Shown one piece after another: positions 11,291-24,070 of a stretch of 64,000 bases of DNA. The stretch spans positions 930,001 to 994,000 of the forward strand of contig OZ037927.1 of the NCBI GenBank assembly GCA_964035575.1, given 5' to 3'. Origin of the DNA: Rhynchopus sp. YZ270_cl-10. Taxonomy: Eukaryota; Euglenozoa; Diplonemea; Diplonemida; Diplonemidae. Below the pieces are notes generated by a model. That model did not search any database. It was not told the DNA's origin and was given only the letters and a program-made list of their open reading frames with translations. Positions within the stretch are counted from its first letter, which is position 1. Each line of letters begins with the position of its first letter. Both the position numbers and the translations under genes were made by a program.

Positions 11291-11457
11291 GGAGAAAAAA
11301 AAACAATTTGAATTTGATGACGTGCAAGACACCACCAAAGGTGATATGCAGTGTACTGTACCCTCCACCAAAAAGCTGTCCGGGTGCACAGTTGTGGACT
11401 ATCAAACGAGAAAAAAGAGAAGTTGAAAGTTGAAAGTTGAAAGTCACAACAAAAGAC

Positions 11458-11718
11458 TTAGGAAAGGGTTTCTTCGGGCCCACTCCAATTCACGTATCGT
11501 TCTGGGACTGGCGGGAGGTCTGCAGAGTCATCTGACACACAGTCGGTCATCCAGTGCTGAACGGACGCACACGAAGCCTCGTGGAGGATGCGCTCGCTAT
11601 CGGCAGCCGCCCTGCTCGCACGGTGCTCAGCTTGCAGGCTCTCGCTGCCTGCGTCTGTGGGCAGCCCCGTCCGCCGCTCGTGACTTTCCGCTGTCGTTGC
11701 TGAACACGCCCCACCCAT
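11458..11718 (-). CDS. Possible small protein with N-terminal acylation signal
   Basis: An 86-residue frame, far more GC-rich than the surrounding A/T-tract DNA, begins MGGACSATTA. Gly2 with a nearby Cys5 is the pattern of N-myristoylated, palmitoylated proteins anchored to the inner face of membranes. The rest is hydrophilic, rich in Ala, Ser and Glu, with no domain I recognise. The base-composition jump and lack of homopolymers support coding, but it could be a first exon of a larger gene or the coding remnant of an inserted segment, since direct repeats of family G sit on both sides. Confidence 0.4.
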   Translation of the reverse strand: MGGACSATTAESHERRTGLPTDAGSESLQAEHRASRAAADSERILHEASCASVQHWMTDCVSDDSADLPPVPERYVNWSGPEETLS

Positions 11719-12099
11719 TGCCTCTTATCTCACCATATAAAAAAAATAGTAACTCTGAAGGTTATTTTCGTTGCTCAATTACCCTGTTGTTGGAGAGGGG
11801 AGGGGGTGGTTTGGCGTATCGGAACTATCTCTCCTTAGCTACGATTTGTAGGGTATTTAAAATGAAAAAACAGTGGCAGTGGAGATTGCACAAAACTGTA
11901 GCAACACAACCCGAGGCAACTACACTACTCCAACAATTTATCGAAGAAGAAGAAAATAGTAGGATCGGGGTAAAGTAAAGTTGTTTTCGTTGATTGCACA
12001 AATCCTCCTGTTTTGAGGGATGATTTGGCGACCGTACCCCGGTAAATACTATTTCTCCTTTAAAGCAAGCTTCGTAGGAATAAAAAGAAAAAAAATTAT

Positions 12100-12178
12100 T
12101 GGTGTGGCTGAAGGGGGGGTGCTATTTTGGGGCTATTTTCTGCTACTTTCTGCTATTCTGGGGTCGTCAGCCACACCA
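12100..12178. mobile_element. Short TIR element, TGGTG family (copy 4)
   Basis: TIR TGGTGTGGCTGA at the left and TCAGCCACACCA at the right, with the exact 5-bp duplication ATTAT (12095-12099 and 12179-12183). The interior has a short tandem CTATTTTC/TGCTACTTTC/TGCTATTC. Confidence 0.8.
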
Positions 12179-13535
12179 ATTATCCCTTTTAGTTCTGTCA
12201 AGAATGGACGGCGATGGTGGTGGTAAAGAACGGATGCTGACTTGTGAATTAAAAAAGAAGAAGGGGGCTGGAGGAAGACTTTTTTTTTTTTCGTTTGTTG
12301 GGTAGAAGGGTGTGTGGGTATAGAGGGGAGTGAAGCTTAAGAGATTACTTTTTTTTTTTTTTTTTTTTTTTTTGTGTTGCTTTTTTTTTTTTTTTTGCTT
12401 CTCATATTTATTTTTTACATCAATCACTGAATACTTTTTTTTAGAATAAGTTTGGCAATGTACTTTTTTATACGATAACCTAAAGTGTAGGCGGGTTTAG
12501 TGCATGGCACTGCCTCTGACCAAGGTTTCTTGTTCTTCTACTGGCGGGTACAGACAGTACACTTTTTTGTAGTTTCTACAATCACCTGTCCGAGGACGGG
12601 TTCTGTACAACAAAGTCGCCCGAAGGCTAATGAATTTCAAAGGTATAGATGCAGATCATCCTCAACCCCCTTTTTTCCCCCCCTCTTCTTTGGTTGCAAG
12701 AGATTGAGCCAAAATAGGAAACTGTGCCGAAATATTTTGTTTAATTATCGACCACTATCACTAAATAGAAGCCACGGTTTTTCTTAAGAGATTGAGACAA
12801 AATAGGAAACTGTGGATATAACCCTTAACCCCTCCCCCCTTTCCCCTCTCTTGCTTTTTTGTTTTTTTTTTTTTTGTGTTTTTTTTTATTTTGTCCCTTT
12901 TGACGAAGATGCTACTCGCACCTCACTTCCTTACTGGGGGGGGAACCCGAAACAAGCATAGAATAAAACTGTTTCAAAAAAAAACAAAAAAAAAAAAAAT
13001 CATTTCGACAAAGCTTAGAGACGTATTGTGTTTAGTGTTTAAAAAAAAACTTAAAATGGAAGTTATTGATGCAGGCAGCTCCGGCTGACCTACCGTACAC
13101 CAGATGTGGATGAAAGTACAAAATGGAAAAGAAGAAAAAAAAAAAAATGAAAAAAAAATGAAAAGTTGGTCGATGTTTGGCCATCATAAAAACAGCTGGT
13201 AGTATTTCCCACCCCCAGCCCCATCCATTGTCTTTTTTCAAAAGAAAAATTCGCAAACTTATATTACACCAAACCACATAAGTTTCTTTTTCCAAAAGAG
13301 GCAAAAAAAGAAGACAATTTTTTTGAAGAAAAAAGAGAGAAAAAAAAAAACACAAGGAGGCAGTAAATAAGCTATCGCTGCCTGAAGGGGTTTTAAAAAC
13401 ACAGTGAAGCTTGCACAGCTGGCAACTACACTATTCCAACAATTTTTCAAGGAAAAAAAAACGGACGTGGCACGCGCAGGCGATCAGGTTAGGAATGTCA
13501 TACGTTTCTTTTCTTTTTCAAATTGGTTGTTATTA

Positions 13536-13672
13536 CCACCTGATTTTAACCCCGCGTATAGGCGCGTAAAGGCGTGTCTAGGGCCGTATGGGACCGTATA
13601 GGTCCGTACAGGCATATACGGACCGTCCGTACGCGCCTTTACGCGCCTATACGCGGGGTAAAAATCAGGTGG
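13536..13672. mobile_element. TIR element, CCACCTGATTT family (copy 2)
   Basis: Same ends and interior as the copy at 7338, with the exact 5-bp duplication TATTA (13531-13535, 13673-13677). The centre again carries GGACCGTCCGTACG. Two copies with different duplications establish this as a transposed family. Confidence 0.8.
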
Positions 13673-14481
13673 TATTACTGCTTGCTGTGTTGTTGTTGTT
13701 GCTTTTGTTTGCTTCTTTTTTTTTTGAAAACTCGGTTGTATTAGTGTAGACACCCCGAGGATGAACTCCACTATTTAAAAAAAAAAAAAACATCATTGCC
13801 ATTTACTTTGCGAACCCCGTTCCTATTAAAAGCTGCAAGGAAAAAGAGATCACCCCCATTTTTTCTGCTCCCATTTTTACAAAGAAAAACTTTCCTTTTG
13901 TTTTCCTTCCACATTCTTCCGTACACCTAATGCCGAAGAGGAAAAAAAAATATAAACAAAAGAATCGTTTTAGGGCAAGCGGCTGGTGGAGCGAACAGAG
14001 ACACAATAAGGGGGGTGAGCGGGCTTGGGAAGACAGAGAGAACAAAGAAGTTGTTTCATATACTATCTATTCTACTGAATAGAAGGTATACCACTGGGTG
14101 ACACCGGGGTGACACTAAATGTACCCAAACTTTTTAGAACAAAGAAAAAAAAAAAACATGAAACAGGTGAAAACACCTCCCGTGGCACAGTTACTCAGCG
14201 AATCTGATAACGCGCAAGACACCAGGTGGTAAAAAAAAAACCGCCCCTCCTTTTTTCCGCCCCCATTTTCATTTTCCTTCTTCGGGTTGGGTAACGTTTC
14301 TCTCAACACTGGCAAAGGCAGGGGGTTGCAGTGTCGAAAGACTGAACATCAACTAGCAAAGCTGCTTAAAGGAAAGGAAAGGAAAAGGGGAGGAAAACAA
14401 AAAAAAACAAAATTTGTGGAGACAGAAACTCAGGAGAGAAGTTCAAATGGTGCACAAAAAAACATATTTGGTTGGTTATTA

Positions 14482-14539
14482 TGGTGTTCCTGAAACACGT
14501 GTCAAGGACATGTCAATATAGGCCCCCTCCGGAACACCA
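14482..14539. mobile_element. Short TIR element, TGGTG family (copy 5)
   Basis: TIR TGGTGTTCCTGAA against CCGGAACACCA; interior short with CACGTGTCAAGGACATG. No clean target duplication. Confidence 0.55.
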
Positions 14540-15918
14540 TTTTAGGCAACTATAAAGTAGCCAGTTTTCTAATGAGAGTTGCTCTTTTTTTGCAGGGAAG
14601 GGGGTGTCAAAAAAATTCTCCTTTTTGGAGGTAACTTTATAGCATGGTGCACAAAAAAAAAGGGGGAAAAGAGAGCTCCCCTTTTAGAAAGAAAAAAAAC
14701 AGACAGCTTTTGTCACTCAATTTCCCAACCCAGGGGGGTTTTTTTAAATTGGATTGATCCGACAAAAATATCTCCGTTTGTCAAAAAAAAAAGGGGGGCT
14801 GACGCGGGGCAAGGACGATACACGACGGTGAAGTAAATGACTTGACTTGTGGTTTCACTGTTGTAAGCCTGGGCCACCTTTTTAGAAAAAAGAGGGGAAC
14901 AGGGAGGGAGGGGGAAAAAAAAGCAACAAAAAATGTAATAAAACAAAACCCCGCCCGTTCCCCACTGCCCATAGTACTAACTTCAAATGTCCTCCCCATC
15001 CCCACATTTTCCCCCCTTGTCCCTTTCTTGTTATCGCCACCAACTCAACTAAAAGATCACATCATAAAAAATCAGATACAATTCACCTGAAACCTTTTCA
15101 CCCCCCTCTCGCCCCTCTCACTTCCACTGTGTTGAGGACGCTAAGAAATGCGTCAATAATTGCCTTTTTCTCTGAAAAGCAAAAGGCAACTTTTTTTTAA
15201 AAAAGGGGGGCTTTATAAGATAAACCAAACCTACAGAGGAAGGTGCTCAGCCTCATGTGCTTAGTCACCTTGAACACAATGCAGAGAAACGGCAGAGGTG
15301 TTAGACATATTATCATATGTGCGTGGGTGTGTGTCTTTTTTATAGTTTCGACAATTACCTGTCCGAGGACGGGTTCTGTACACAAAGTCGCCCTTTTTTG
15401 TTTTGCTTTTTCTTTTTGAAAACTTGGTTGTATTAGTGTAGATACCCCCCAAAAAATTATAAAAATTGAAAACGAGAAAGGCTTTTCACAAAGCAAAGCG
15501 CACAAAAAAAAACAACAAAAAAAAAAAAAACTAAAAAAGAATGGTTCATCACAGTTGAAGAAACAAAAGAGAGTGGGGTACAAAAAAAAAACAGCACATC
15601 TTTTACACACAATTAAAAAAAAAAACGAGACAATTTCCCCTCCTCCCTCCTCCCTCCTCCCTCCTCCCTCCCCTTTTTTTCACAAACCACACAAAACAGA
15701 TCGTCCCGGGAGGGGGAAAAGAAAAAGGGTTACACAACTACAGATTACGCGTATTGCCCCCTCTACCAAAGGATGCAACTTCGCTGCGCAGTGTGTGAAT
15801 TTAGTTACCTTGAAAAAAAAAAACCTTTTTGTGAGCTCCTTTTTTTTTTGTGTTAAGTACAACACAGCTGCACGCAGAGCCGGACACAGGCCTCTTTCGC
15901 TCACGAACGCTATTCAGT

Positions 15919-18163
<2,245 letters not shown>

Positions 18164-18212
18164 TTAGGTGTGTCTGGTAGAGGGTGTTTGTTGTAGTGGT
18201 TGTGTCTGCTTG

Positions 18213-18516
18213 TGGTGTGTTCTGAGGGGGGTAGGTGAACACAAAGTTTCATTTCAATTCGCACAACTCTTCACAACTCTTCACAACTCTTCACAACTCT
18301 TCACAACTCTTCACAACTCTTCACAACTCTTCACAACTCTTCACAACTCTTCACAACTCTTCACAACTCTTCACAACTCTTCACAACTCTTCACAACTCT
18401 TCACAACTCTTCACAACTCTTCACACCAATAATGACATAGACATTGTTGTGAAATTTTGTGAACTTTCGTGAAATCTTATGAAGAGTTGTGAAGTCCGAT
18501 ACCCCGGAACACACCA
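18213..18516. mobile_element. TGGTG-family TIR element containing a 10-bp tandem array (copy 7)
   Basis: Left TIR TGGTGTGTTCTGAGGGG and right TIR CCCCGGAACACACCA. Flanks GCTTG and CCTTG match at four of five bases. Inside, the unit TCACAACTCT is tandemly repeated about 17 times (18258-18425). A short inverted segment (GTGAA... GAAGAGTTGTGAAG, 18450-18494) then lets the whole interior fold back. It lies ~120 bp upstream of the NAMPT ATG and may sit in its promoter or 5' UTR. Confidence 0.65.
18258..18425 (+). repeat. 10-bp tandem array (TCACAACTCT)n
   Basis: About 17 essentially perfect copies of a 10-base unit. The perfection implies recent expansion. It is upstream of NAMPT on that gene's template side and within a TIR element. 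Confidence 0.95.
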
Positions 18517-20530
18517 CCTTGTGTATTCTACAATTCAACATGGGTTGGCCCAATGGCGTGATCGGAGCGCATTTTTTTTTACAAATTATAAGGGGCAAAC
18601 GGGGCTCTTTTTTTCCATTTTCTTACGAACGTAAGGGGAGTTGGGATAGCTGCTACACGTACACAAAGCCACAGACATCAACAAACAGAAGAAGAAAAAA
18701 AAATGGTTTTATAAGATGACCCTAAGCCTCTCATGTTCTTGGTCGTTAGTTTTCGTCGTGAGTCTTTTAAGAAAAAAAAAGGGGTCATTGTCTAAGCCAC
18801 TTGAAGAAAACAGTGAATTTGATAAAATGTGCAGATACCTCGATAAAAAATACAAGTTAAAAAAAAAGAAATCCCTACCGTTGTTCCCCTCTTTCTTCGA
18901 TCCCCGGGTTACTATTGAGAACTTTGTGTGAAGTCAATAAAGACACCTCGCCCCGTCTCTCTCTTTTCTCGTATAAGACTTTCGTTATTTCTATTTCAAA
19001 AAAAAATTTAAAAAAAATCTTCATTCTGTCCTGTAGTGTTTTGTTCTTTCTAACCCTATCTTTATTTTTTCGGTGCATTTCACGTAAATATCGGAGATAG
19101 CAAAAAAGAAAAGAAAAGAGAGAAAAAAAAAGAGAAGTTGTGAAAGATAAAGGTGCACCACATATACACAATTCTTCTCGTAGGAACTGCCTACAAACTG
19201 ATTCCAACAACACACATAATGGCATCTAAAAAAAAGGGGGGAAAATCAAATTTGAAACATTGTATATCGTCTCCTAGCGTACACACGTTTGGAGATATAA
19301 TATTATACACATTTCAAAGTTGGTCCCCAACGCACCACAGTTGGGGTGCATATTTGATACACTAGAATACCGTACAGATTTTGGGCCTTTTTTGTTGTGT
19401 CGACAATCAACCTGCTATGTACAGGCCATCTATGAGTGTCTCCGTGAGACAAGAGGTTATGAGTGAGCTTGCTGGGAGCTTTGTTGAGAGCATAGTGAAC
19501 TGTTTCATATACTAACTATTCTACTGAATAGAATGGTATAATAGGGTGACACTAAATGTACGTAGTGAAAAAAAATAAAAAAAAAAAATATCTCTCCCCG
19601 TTCACAGATGACCCAAAGCTATCTCATCACATAAAAGCGAAGCACAAAAAAAAAAAAGGTTTTAGGGAAGAACCACACCCCAGGGACGTTTGTGAGGAAG
19701 AGGATAAGAAGGCAAACAGAGGATGAAGAGGGGAAAGGTGTTGTTGTAAAAGGAAATGGCGCTAATTTTTTTTTTCTTTTGTTTTGTTCTATACGCCAAA
19801 AAAAAGGAGGACCCACTTATCTAGAGAAAAATAAAAAAAAACTCCCTCTTTCCATGCAGAGCTGGCGCTAAAGTCCATCCCTCATCCCGGGATTTTTGGG
19901 ATTTTTGGGGGTTTTGGTAGGAACGTTTTTTTTTTGCAGTACGGGGATTTCATTAAGAAACCAGAAGTTCTAATATTGTTGAGTAAGACCACCACATAGT
20001 GGACTTGCATATACATGTGACCCCGCCGTGGAACGCAATTGGCTCGGAAAGTCAAAAGAAAGAGGAGAAAAAAAAAAAGAAAAAAAAAAAAAAAGTTGGT
20101 TACCGTGCGCCTGCGGCGCCCCCTTAGCTACCAAGTCATCAATTATATATTTTTTCTTTGGTCTTTTTTTTATTCCATTCCATGCAATTGAAGCGCTTTA
20201 AACACACCCGACGGCCGTGACATCCTCCGCAGCCCCACACCCACACCCCACACTCAACCATCATACAAGGATACAATCACAAGATGCCTCGCGCAAAGAC
20301 CTACCAATCCGGTGCTCACAAGAGCGGAATATTGCAGAAGCTGCACCCGCGGCGGGTGGTCAACGGGGAAAGCGGAGGTGGGGCTTGGGGTACGCTCGCC
20401 TACCTCTTCGCCGTGATCACGGTGTCGCTCAGTGGAGAACTTGTGTCGAAACTGAGCGCCCCGGTCGCGGCATTGCGCCAGCCGAAGGGGGGGGGCGGAT
20501 GAGGTGCGCGTGGCGAATTCGAGCACCTTC
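18517..20530. other. Intergenic stretch upstream of the transposase
   Basis: Contains copies of families E, C and F and A/T tracts. From about 20217 the composition changes to GC-rich. An ATG at 20284 opens a 72-residue frame whose end (SLSGELVSKLS) could be an upstream exon of the transposase fusion, but no splice pair joins the two frames convincingly. Otherwise I see nothing here. Confidence 0.45.
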
Positions 20531-23500
20531 ATGAACCCCCTGAAGTCCCTCTCCTCTTCCCTCCCCACCAAAACAACGACGGTGCAAGTGGTAACTTGTG
20601 CCAACCCCGGATGCCACGACTACAAGGCGTCAGCACCGACTCATCCACTCTCGTGGATTACTCTGGCGCTTGTGGATAAAGCAGTGGACTGGGGTGTGCT
20701 ACGTGGGAAACGGAATGGTGAGTGTGGAAGCTGCGGTGGTTCTCAGGTGTTGCGAACAGTGGTAGTAGACCGCGCGCCGGACACCCTCGTCGTGAACCTT
20801 GACAGGCTGGAAGGCGGAGCACTGCGCAAGATCACGACAACGATCCCGCTTGAGTTGTCGTTGCCCGTGATGAGTCATGAAGCTGTTGCCCGACTCCACC
20901 CCTACGATCAAGCACTTAGAGTGCAGGGTGGAGATGCGAACAAGGCAGAAGCGCGCACAGAGGAGTACCACTTGTGTGCAGTCGTGAACGCGACAGGGCG
21001 CCACCAAGGTGAGGTGCAGTGGAGCCTTGACGTGCCGCTTGGGGACGATCAGTCCTGGCATTGGTTGAAGAGAGGTGACCGGGAAGCCCCTGACACGCGG
21101 AAGACCCAATTTTGGGAGGATAGCAGCAAGGCGTTTGGATGTGTGTACGTGCGGGCTTGCACCACCGGAGATGACATGGACTTGGTGCATGATAACGAAC
21201 CCGAGGAGCCAATGCCAACACAAGCAGCACAAGCAACACAAGCAGCACAAGCAGCAGCACCGCCGAAACCCCTCGTCAGCGACAGCAACAAAAAAGCGTT
21301 CTACGCGATTTACGACAGTCTTTTTGACATGTCGGAGCCGGCACAGACTGGGTTGAAGTACTTTGGCTTTATCGGGAGTGCAGAGCGACGAGGGAGCTAC
21401 GTGCAGGCGGACAACGTGAGCTGCGGGTACTACACCGCACTTGTTGCAGAGAGCCATTGTGGAGGACAATTCCCCTCTGAGTCGGAAGAGCCTACGCCCG
21501 CAGCTGCCGCCACCCTCCTCGACAAAATCACGAGCGATGACATTCGTAATTCGTTGAACAGCGCTGACGATTTCGCCGAAATGGATGGGAAGATTCGGTG
21601 GCTCCAGAGCTCTCTTCGTGAGAGTACGTGCTTCCGGGTAGAGCACAAGGTGAGTACGAGCGTGATGCTGTGTCTTTCGGCTATGTGGAGAAGAAGGGGG
21701 ATGAAGGTGGCAGTCGGAACTTCGGGATGGCAGAAAATGGGTGACCTCTCGCGCAATCATGCGTTCATGAGTTGCCAGCAGATTTCAGCTTCAGGAGGAC
21801 CTGCACATTGGACCCTCGCTGTGAGATGCCCTGCTCCTCGTGTTACCAAATCACGTGCACCTGTCGACGTTAACGCATTGTTGGCAGCTGGGGCACAGAG
21901 GATTTCGAAGAGGGCAAGGGAACAAGACATGGCGAACGAGCGGGAGGCTAAACGGATCAAGCTCATTACGGACGAATACACTGTTGTCGACGGGAAGCAC
22001 TTCTGCAACTGTTGTAGCGAATATGCAGATGTCCTGGAAAAAACTTTCTCATCGAACGACATGTCCTATGCTCTGGGAACCGATCTGGGTGGTGATCACG
22101 TTATCAGACGACTTGGAGACCACCTGAGGACAGGCGTACACGAACGCGCCGCGAAATTGTGGAATGAAGATGGCACCTCGCAACCCGTCTCAGTACCCGT
22201 TCGCGCCCCCGCACTCCCAACGATGATCGACGCTGGAGGGAAAAAGACGGCGCTGCTGAACCAGATCGTGAACGTGCTGGCGATCGCAACCCTCGGACAG
22301 TCTTTGTACCGCTTCAGCGATATGTGCAACTACGACGCGATCAAGGGGGCTGAGACGTTGGAGACCCACCGCCACCACTCCATCGTGAGAGAGCATCTGC
22401 ACAACCTGGCAAATTCTTTATTCCAGAAAAAAGTTGTCACAATACTAAACTCTTCGAAGTGTGTGAACCTGAAGCTCGACGGGTCTACGCTCAGAGATGG
22501 CAGAGAGGTTGTCCTTGTGTATTTCTGCATGCTACACAGAGATGAAGGACGTGCGCTCGATGTTTTTGTTGGTGCGTACATGCTTGGAAGTGACAGATCG
22601 GCACAAAAGTACCACGATGGCCTACTCCAATTCCTCAATGAAAAAGGTCTTCATAATGAGGTACGCTCGAAACTGACGTGTGTCTCGACGGATGGCCCAT
22701 CCGTAATGAAACTGCTGCATCAGAAGCTGGCAACTTGGGCAGGCAGACCACTTCTCACATTTGTCGACCCTGCCCACACCCACGCGTTGTCCTCAATCAG
22801 TGTGCGGCAGGTGTTAAAACCAGTAATTGAGGGGCTGTGCACCTGGTTTGCTTTGTTTCGACGCACCGTTCTTGGTCAGCGTGCAAAAGAATTGAACCCT
22901 CGACTTCGGGGTTGGGAGAGGCACCACCGTGTCAGATGGAGCAACAACGTTTCGAGGCTTGCAAGCGTGGGTGTAAAAAACTGGGACACTGCGAAGACTG
23001 TGTTGAATGAGACCGATGACCCTCGCAGTGCTGTCAACAGATGCAAGAGCAAAAAACTACCCGAAGTGAAGACCACCCTCAGCCAGCCTACCTTTCTCGC
23101 AAAAGTTGCTGTCGTTGCAGATGTGTTTGGCTGGCTCGGAAAAGTTTCGCAGTTTTTGCAAAGCAGGTCCCTCACATGCATTGACGTGGAAAAGGCTATT
23201 CACACCTCCAGATACCACCTGCGTTCTATTGGCCGGGAGGGTGGTCTCAATGAGGCAAGCAAAACGGCGAACCTGACTGCACAGCAGAAAGTGGATATCG
23301 CCTCTTGGAGGAAGGTTATGTGCCGCAAGCTTCGGAAAGACATGCTTTCTCGCTGGAAGGAACAAGGGAAATCGTTTGCATGTGCCCGACTGCTGGATAG
23401 GGACAGGACGCCTGAGGACCAAGCCCGCTCACTCTTGTGCTATGCTGAAGCATGTGGCATCGAAAACAGTTCAGACCGGTTCAACCTCCTCAGGACATGG

Positions 23501-24070
23501 AAACAGTGGCTACTGGAACACAGCACCTCCCCAGACTTGGCTCAGAGTGCGCTTGCATATGTGACTGCGGGTACAGGGGATGAACATCTGCGACTTATTC
23601 TTGAAGGGGTGCTTGTCAGTTCTCCGAGTAGCGTAGAGGTGGAACGTGGCTTCAGCACCGTATCTTTCTTGCACTCTCGCTGGAGGACAAAGCTCAAAAT
23701 TAGCACGTTGGAAAGCCTGTTGATGGTTTACCTCCACGCTCCGAAAAGTTCCAATCCTGAAGCCTGCATCGAGCTTGCTGATGAAGCCCTAGAAACGTTT
23801 CTCTTGGCAAAACCGCGCAGGTTTACGAAGCGCGAATACAAGACGCCAGAGAAACAGGTTCCATTCGAGACAGTTTTTCGTGAGATCTGTGACCTTGCGG
23901 AAGATGAGTCGGATTACGAAGCATCTGACGACGACTCAGACGAGGAGGAAGTCCTTCCGGAAGAAGAGAACGACGATGAAAATGACGAAGATGACGACGA
24001 CGAAGAAGAGGACGAGGACCACGATGAAGCGACGTATTCTCTTCTTGCTGAAATGGAAGTAGCTCAGTAA
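20531..24070 (+). CDS. hAT-type transposase with protease-like N-terminal segments
   Basis: A single open frame from about 20456 to 24070; the first ATG is at 20531 (1179 residues), and a GTG lies at 20504. Residue numbers count from the GTG. The C-terminal half is hAT-like: candidate catalytic Asp in LKLDGSTLRDGR (~659), Asp in CVSTDGPSVMK (~730), DPAHTHAL, and the Glu in SSVEVERGFSTVSF (~1047) followed by the dimerisation region and an acidic tail. The first ~220 residues resemble the C-terminal half of a USP deubiquitinase: CANPGC and CGSCGG ribbons, APDTLVVNLDRL, YHLCAVVNATG, WHWLKRGDREA, KAFGCVYVR. No USP Cys box is present. Residues ~265-340 contain QADNVSCGYYTALVAESHC, like the Gln and Cys boxes of Ulp1/C48 proteases. 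No TIRs were recognised outside, so it may be immobile or domesticated. hAT call strong, protease calls weaker. Confidence 0.75.
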   Translation: MNPLKSLSSSLPTKTTTVQVVTCANPGCHDYKASAPTHPLSWITLALVDKAVDWGVLRGKRNGECGSCGGSQVLRTVVVDRAPDTLVVNLDRLEGGALRKITTTIPLELSLPVMSHEAVARLHPYDQALRVQGGDANKAEARTEEYHLCAVVNATGRHQGEVQWSLDVPLGDDQSWHWLKRGDREAPDTRKTQFWEDSSKAFGCVYVRACTTGDDMDLVHDNEPEEPMPTQAAQATQAAQAAAPPKPLVSDSNKKAFYAIYDSLFDMSEPAQTGLKYFGFIGSAERRGSYVQADNVSCGYYTALVAESHCGGQFPSESEEPTPAAAATLLDKITSDDIRNSLNSADDFAEMDGKIRWLQSSLRESTCFRVEHKVSTSVMLCLSAMWRRRGMKVAVGTSGWQKMGDLSRNHAFMSCQQISASGGPAHWTLAVRCPAPRVTKSRAPVDVNALLAAGAQRISKRAREQDMANEREAKRIKLITDEYTVVDGKHFCNCCSEYADVLEKTFSSNDMSYALGTDLGGDHVIRRLGDHLRTGVHERAAKLWNEDGTSQPVSVPVRAPALPTMIDAGGKKTALLNQIVNVLAIATLGQSLYRFSDMCNYDAIKGAETLETHRHHSIVREHLHNLANSLFQKKVVTILNSSKCVNLKLDGSTLRDGREVVLVYFCMLHRDEGRALDVFVGAYMLGSDRSAQKYHDGLLQFLNEKGLHNEVRSKLTCVSTDGPSVMKLLHQKLATWAGRPLLTFVDPAHTHALSSISVRQVLKPVIEGLCTWFALFRRTVLGQRAKELNPRLRGWERHHRVRWSNNVSRLASVGVKNWDTAKTVLNETDDPRSAVNRCKSKKLPEVKTTLSQPTFLAKVAVVADVFGWLGKVSQFLQSRSLTCIDVEKAIHTSRYHLRSIGREGGLNEASKTANLTAQQKVDIASWRKVMCRKLRKDMLSRWKEQGKSFACARLLDRDRTPEDQARSLLCYAEACGIENSSDRFNLLRTWKQWLLEHSTSPDLAQSALAYVTAGTGDEHLRLILEGVLVSSPSSVEVERGFSTVSFLHSRWRTKLKISTLESLLMVYLHAPKSSNPEACIELADEALETFLLAKPRRFTKREYKTPEKQVPFETVFREICDLAEDESDYEASDDDSDEEEVLPEEENDDENDEDDDDEEEDEDHDEATYSLLAEMEVAQ

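Larger units (their letters stand above)
3841..11457. other. Gene-poor mosaic of dispersed short repeats
   Basis: No open frame here looks like a protein gene; most are homopolymer translations. The stretch carries members of repeat families A-H (listed separately), TIR elements at 7062, 7338, 9996 and 10797, and A/T tracts of 9-24 bases between almost every repeat unit. Non-coding RNA genes cannot be excluded, but I found no recognisable tRNA or rRNA. Confidence 0.6.
11719..15918. other. Gene-poor repeat mosaic
   Basis: No convincing protein gene. Contains TIR elements at 12100, 13536 and 14482, copies of families A, B, C, E, F and G, long T tracts (12350-12395) and a (CTCC)n tract near 15640. 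The segment 14830-14865 (TGAAGTAAATGACTTGACTTGTGG) is repeated in inverse orientation near 5763-5808. Confidence 0.55.

Noticed and set aside
20284-20502. Possible first exon of the transposase fusion
   Set aside because: The candidate splice donors I tried do not give the phase needed to join the downstream frame, so I left it as a remark only.
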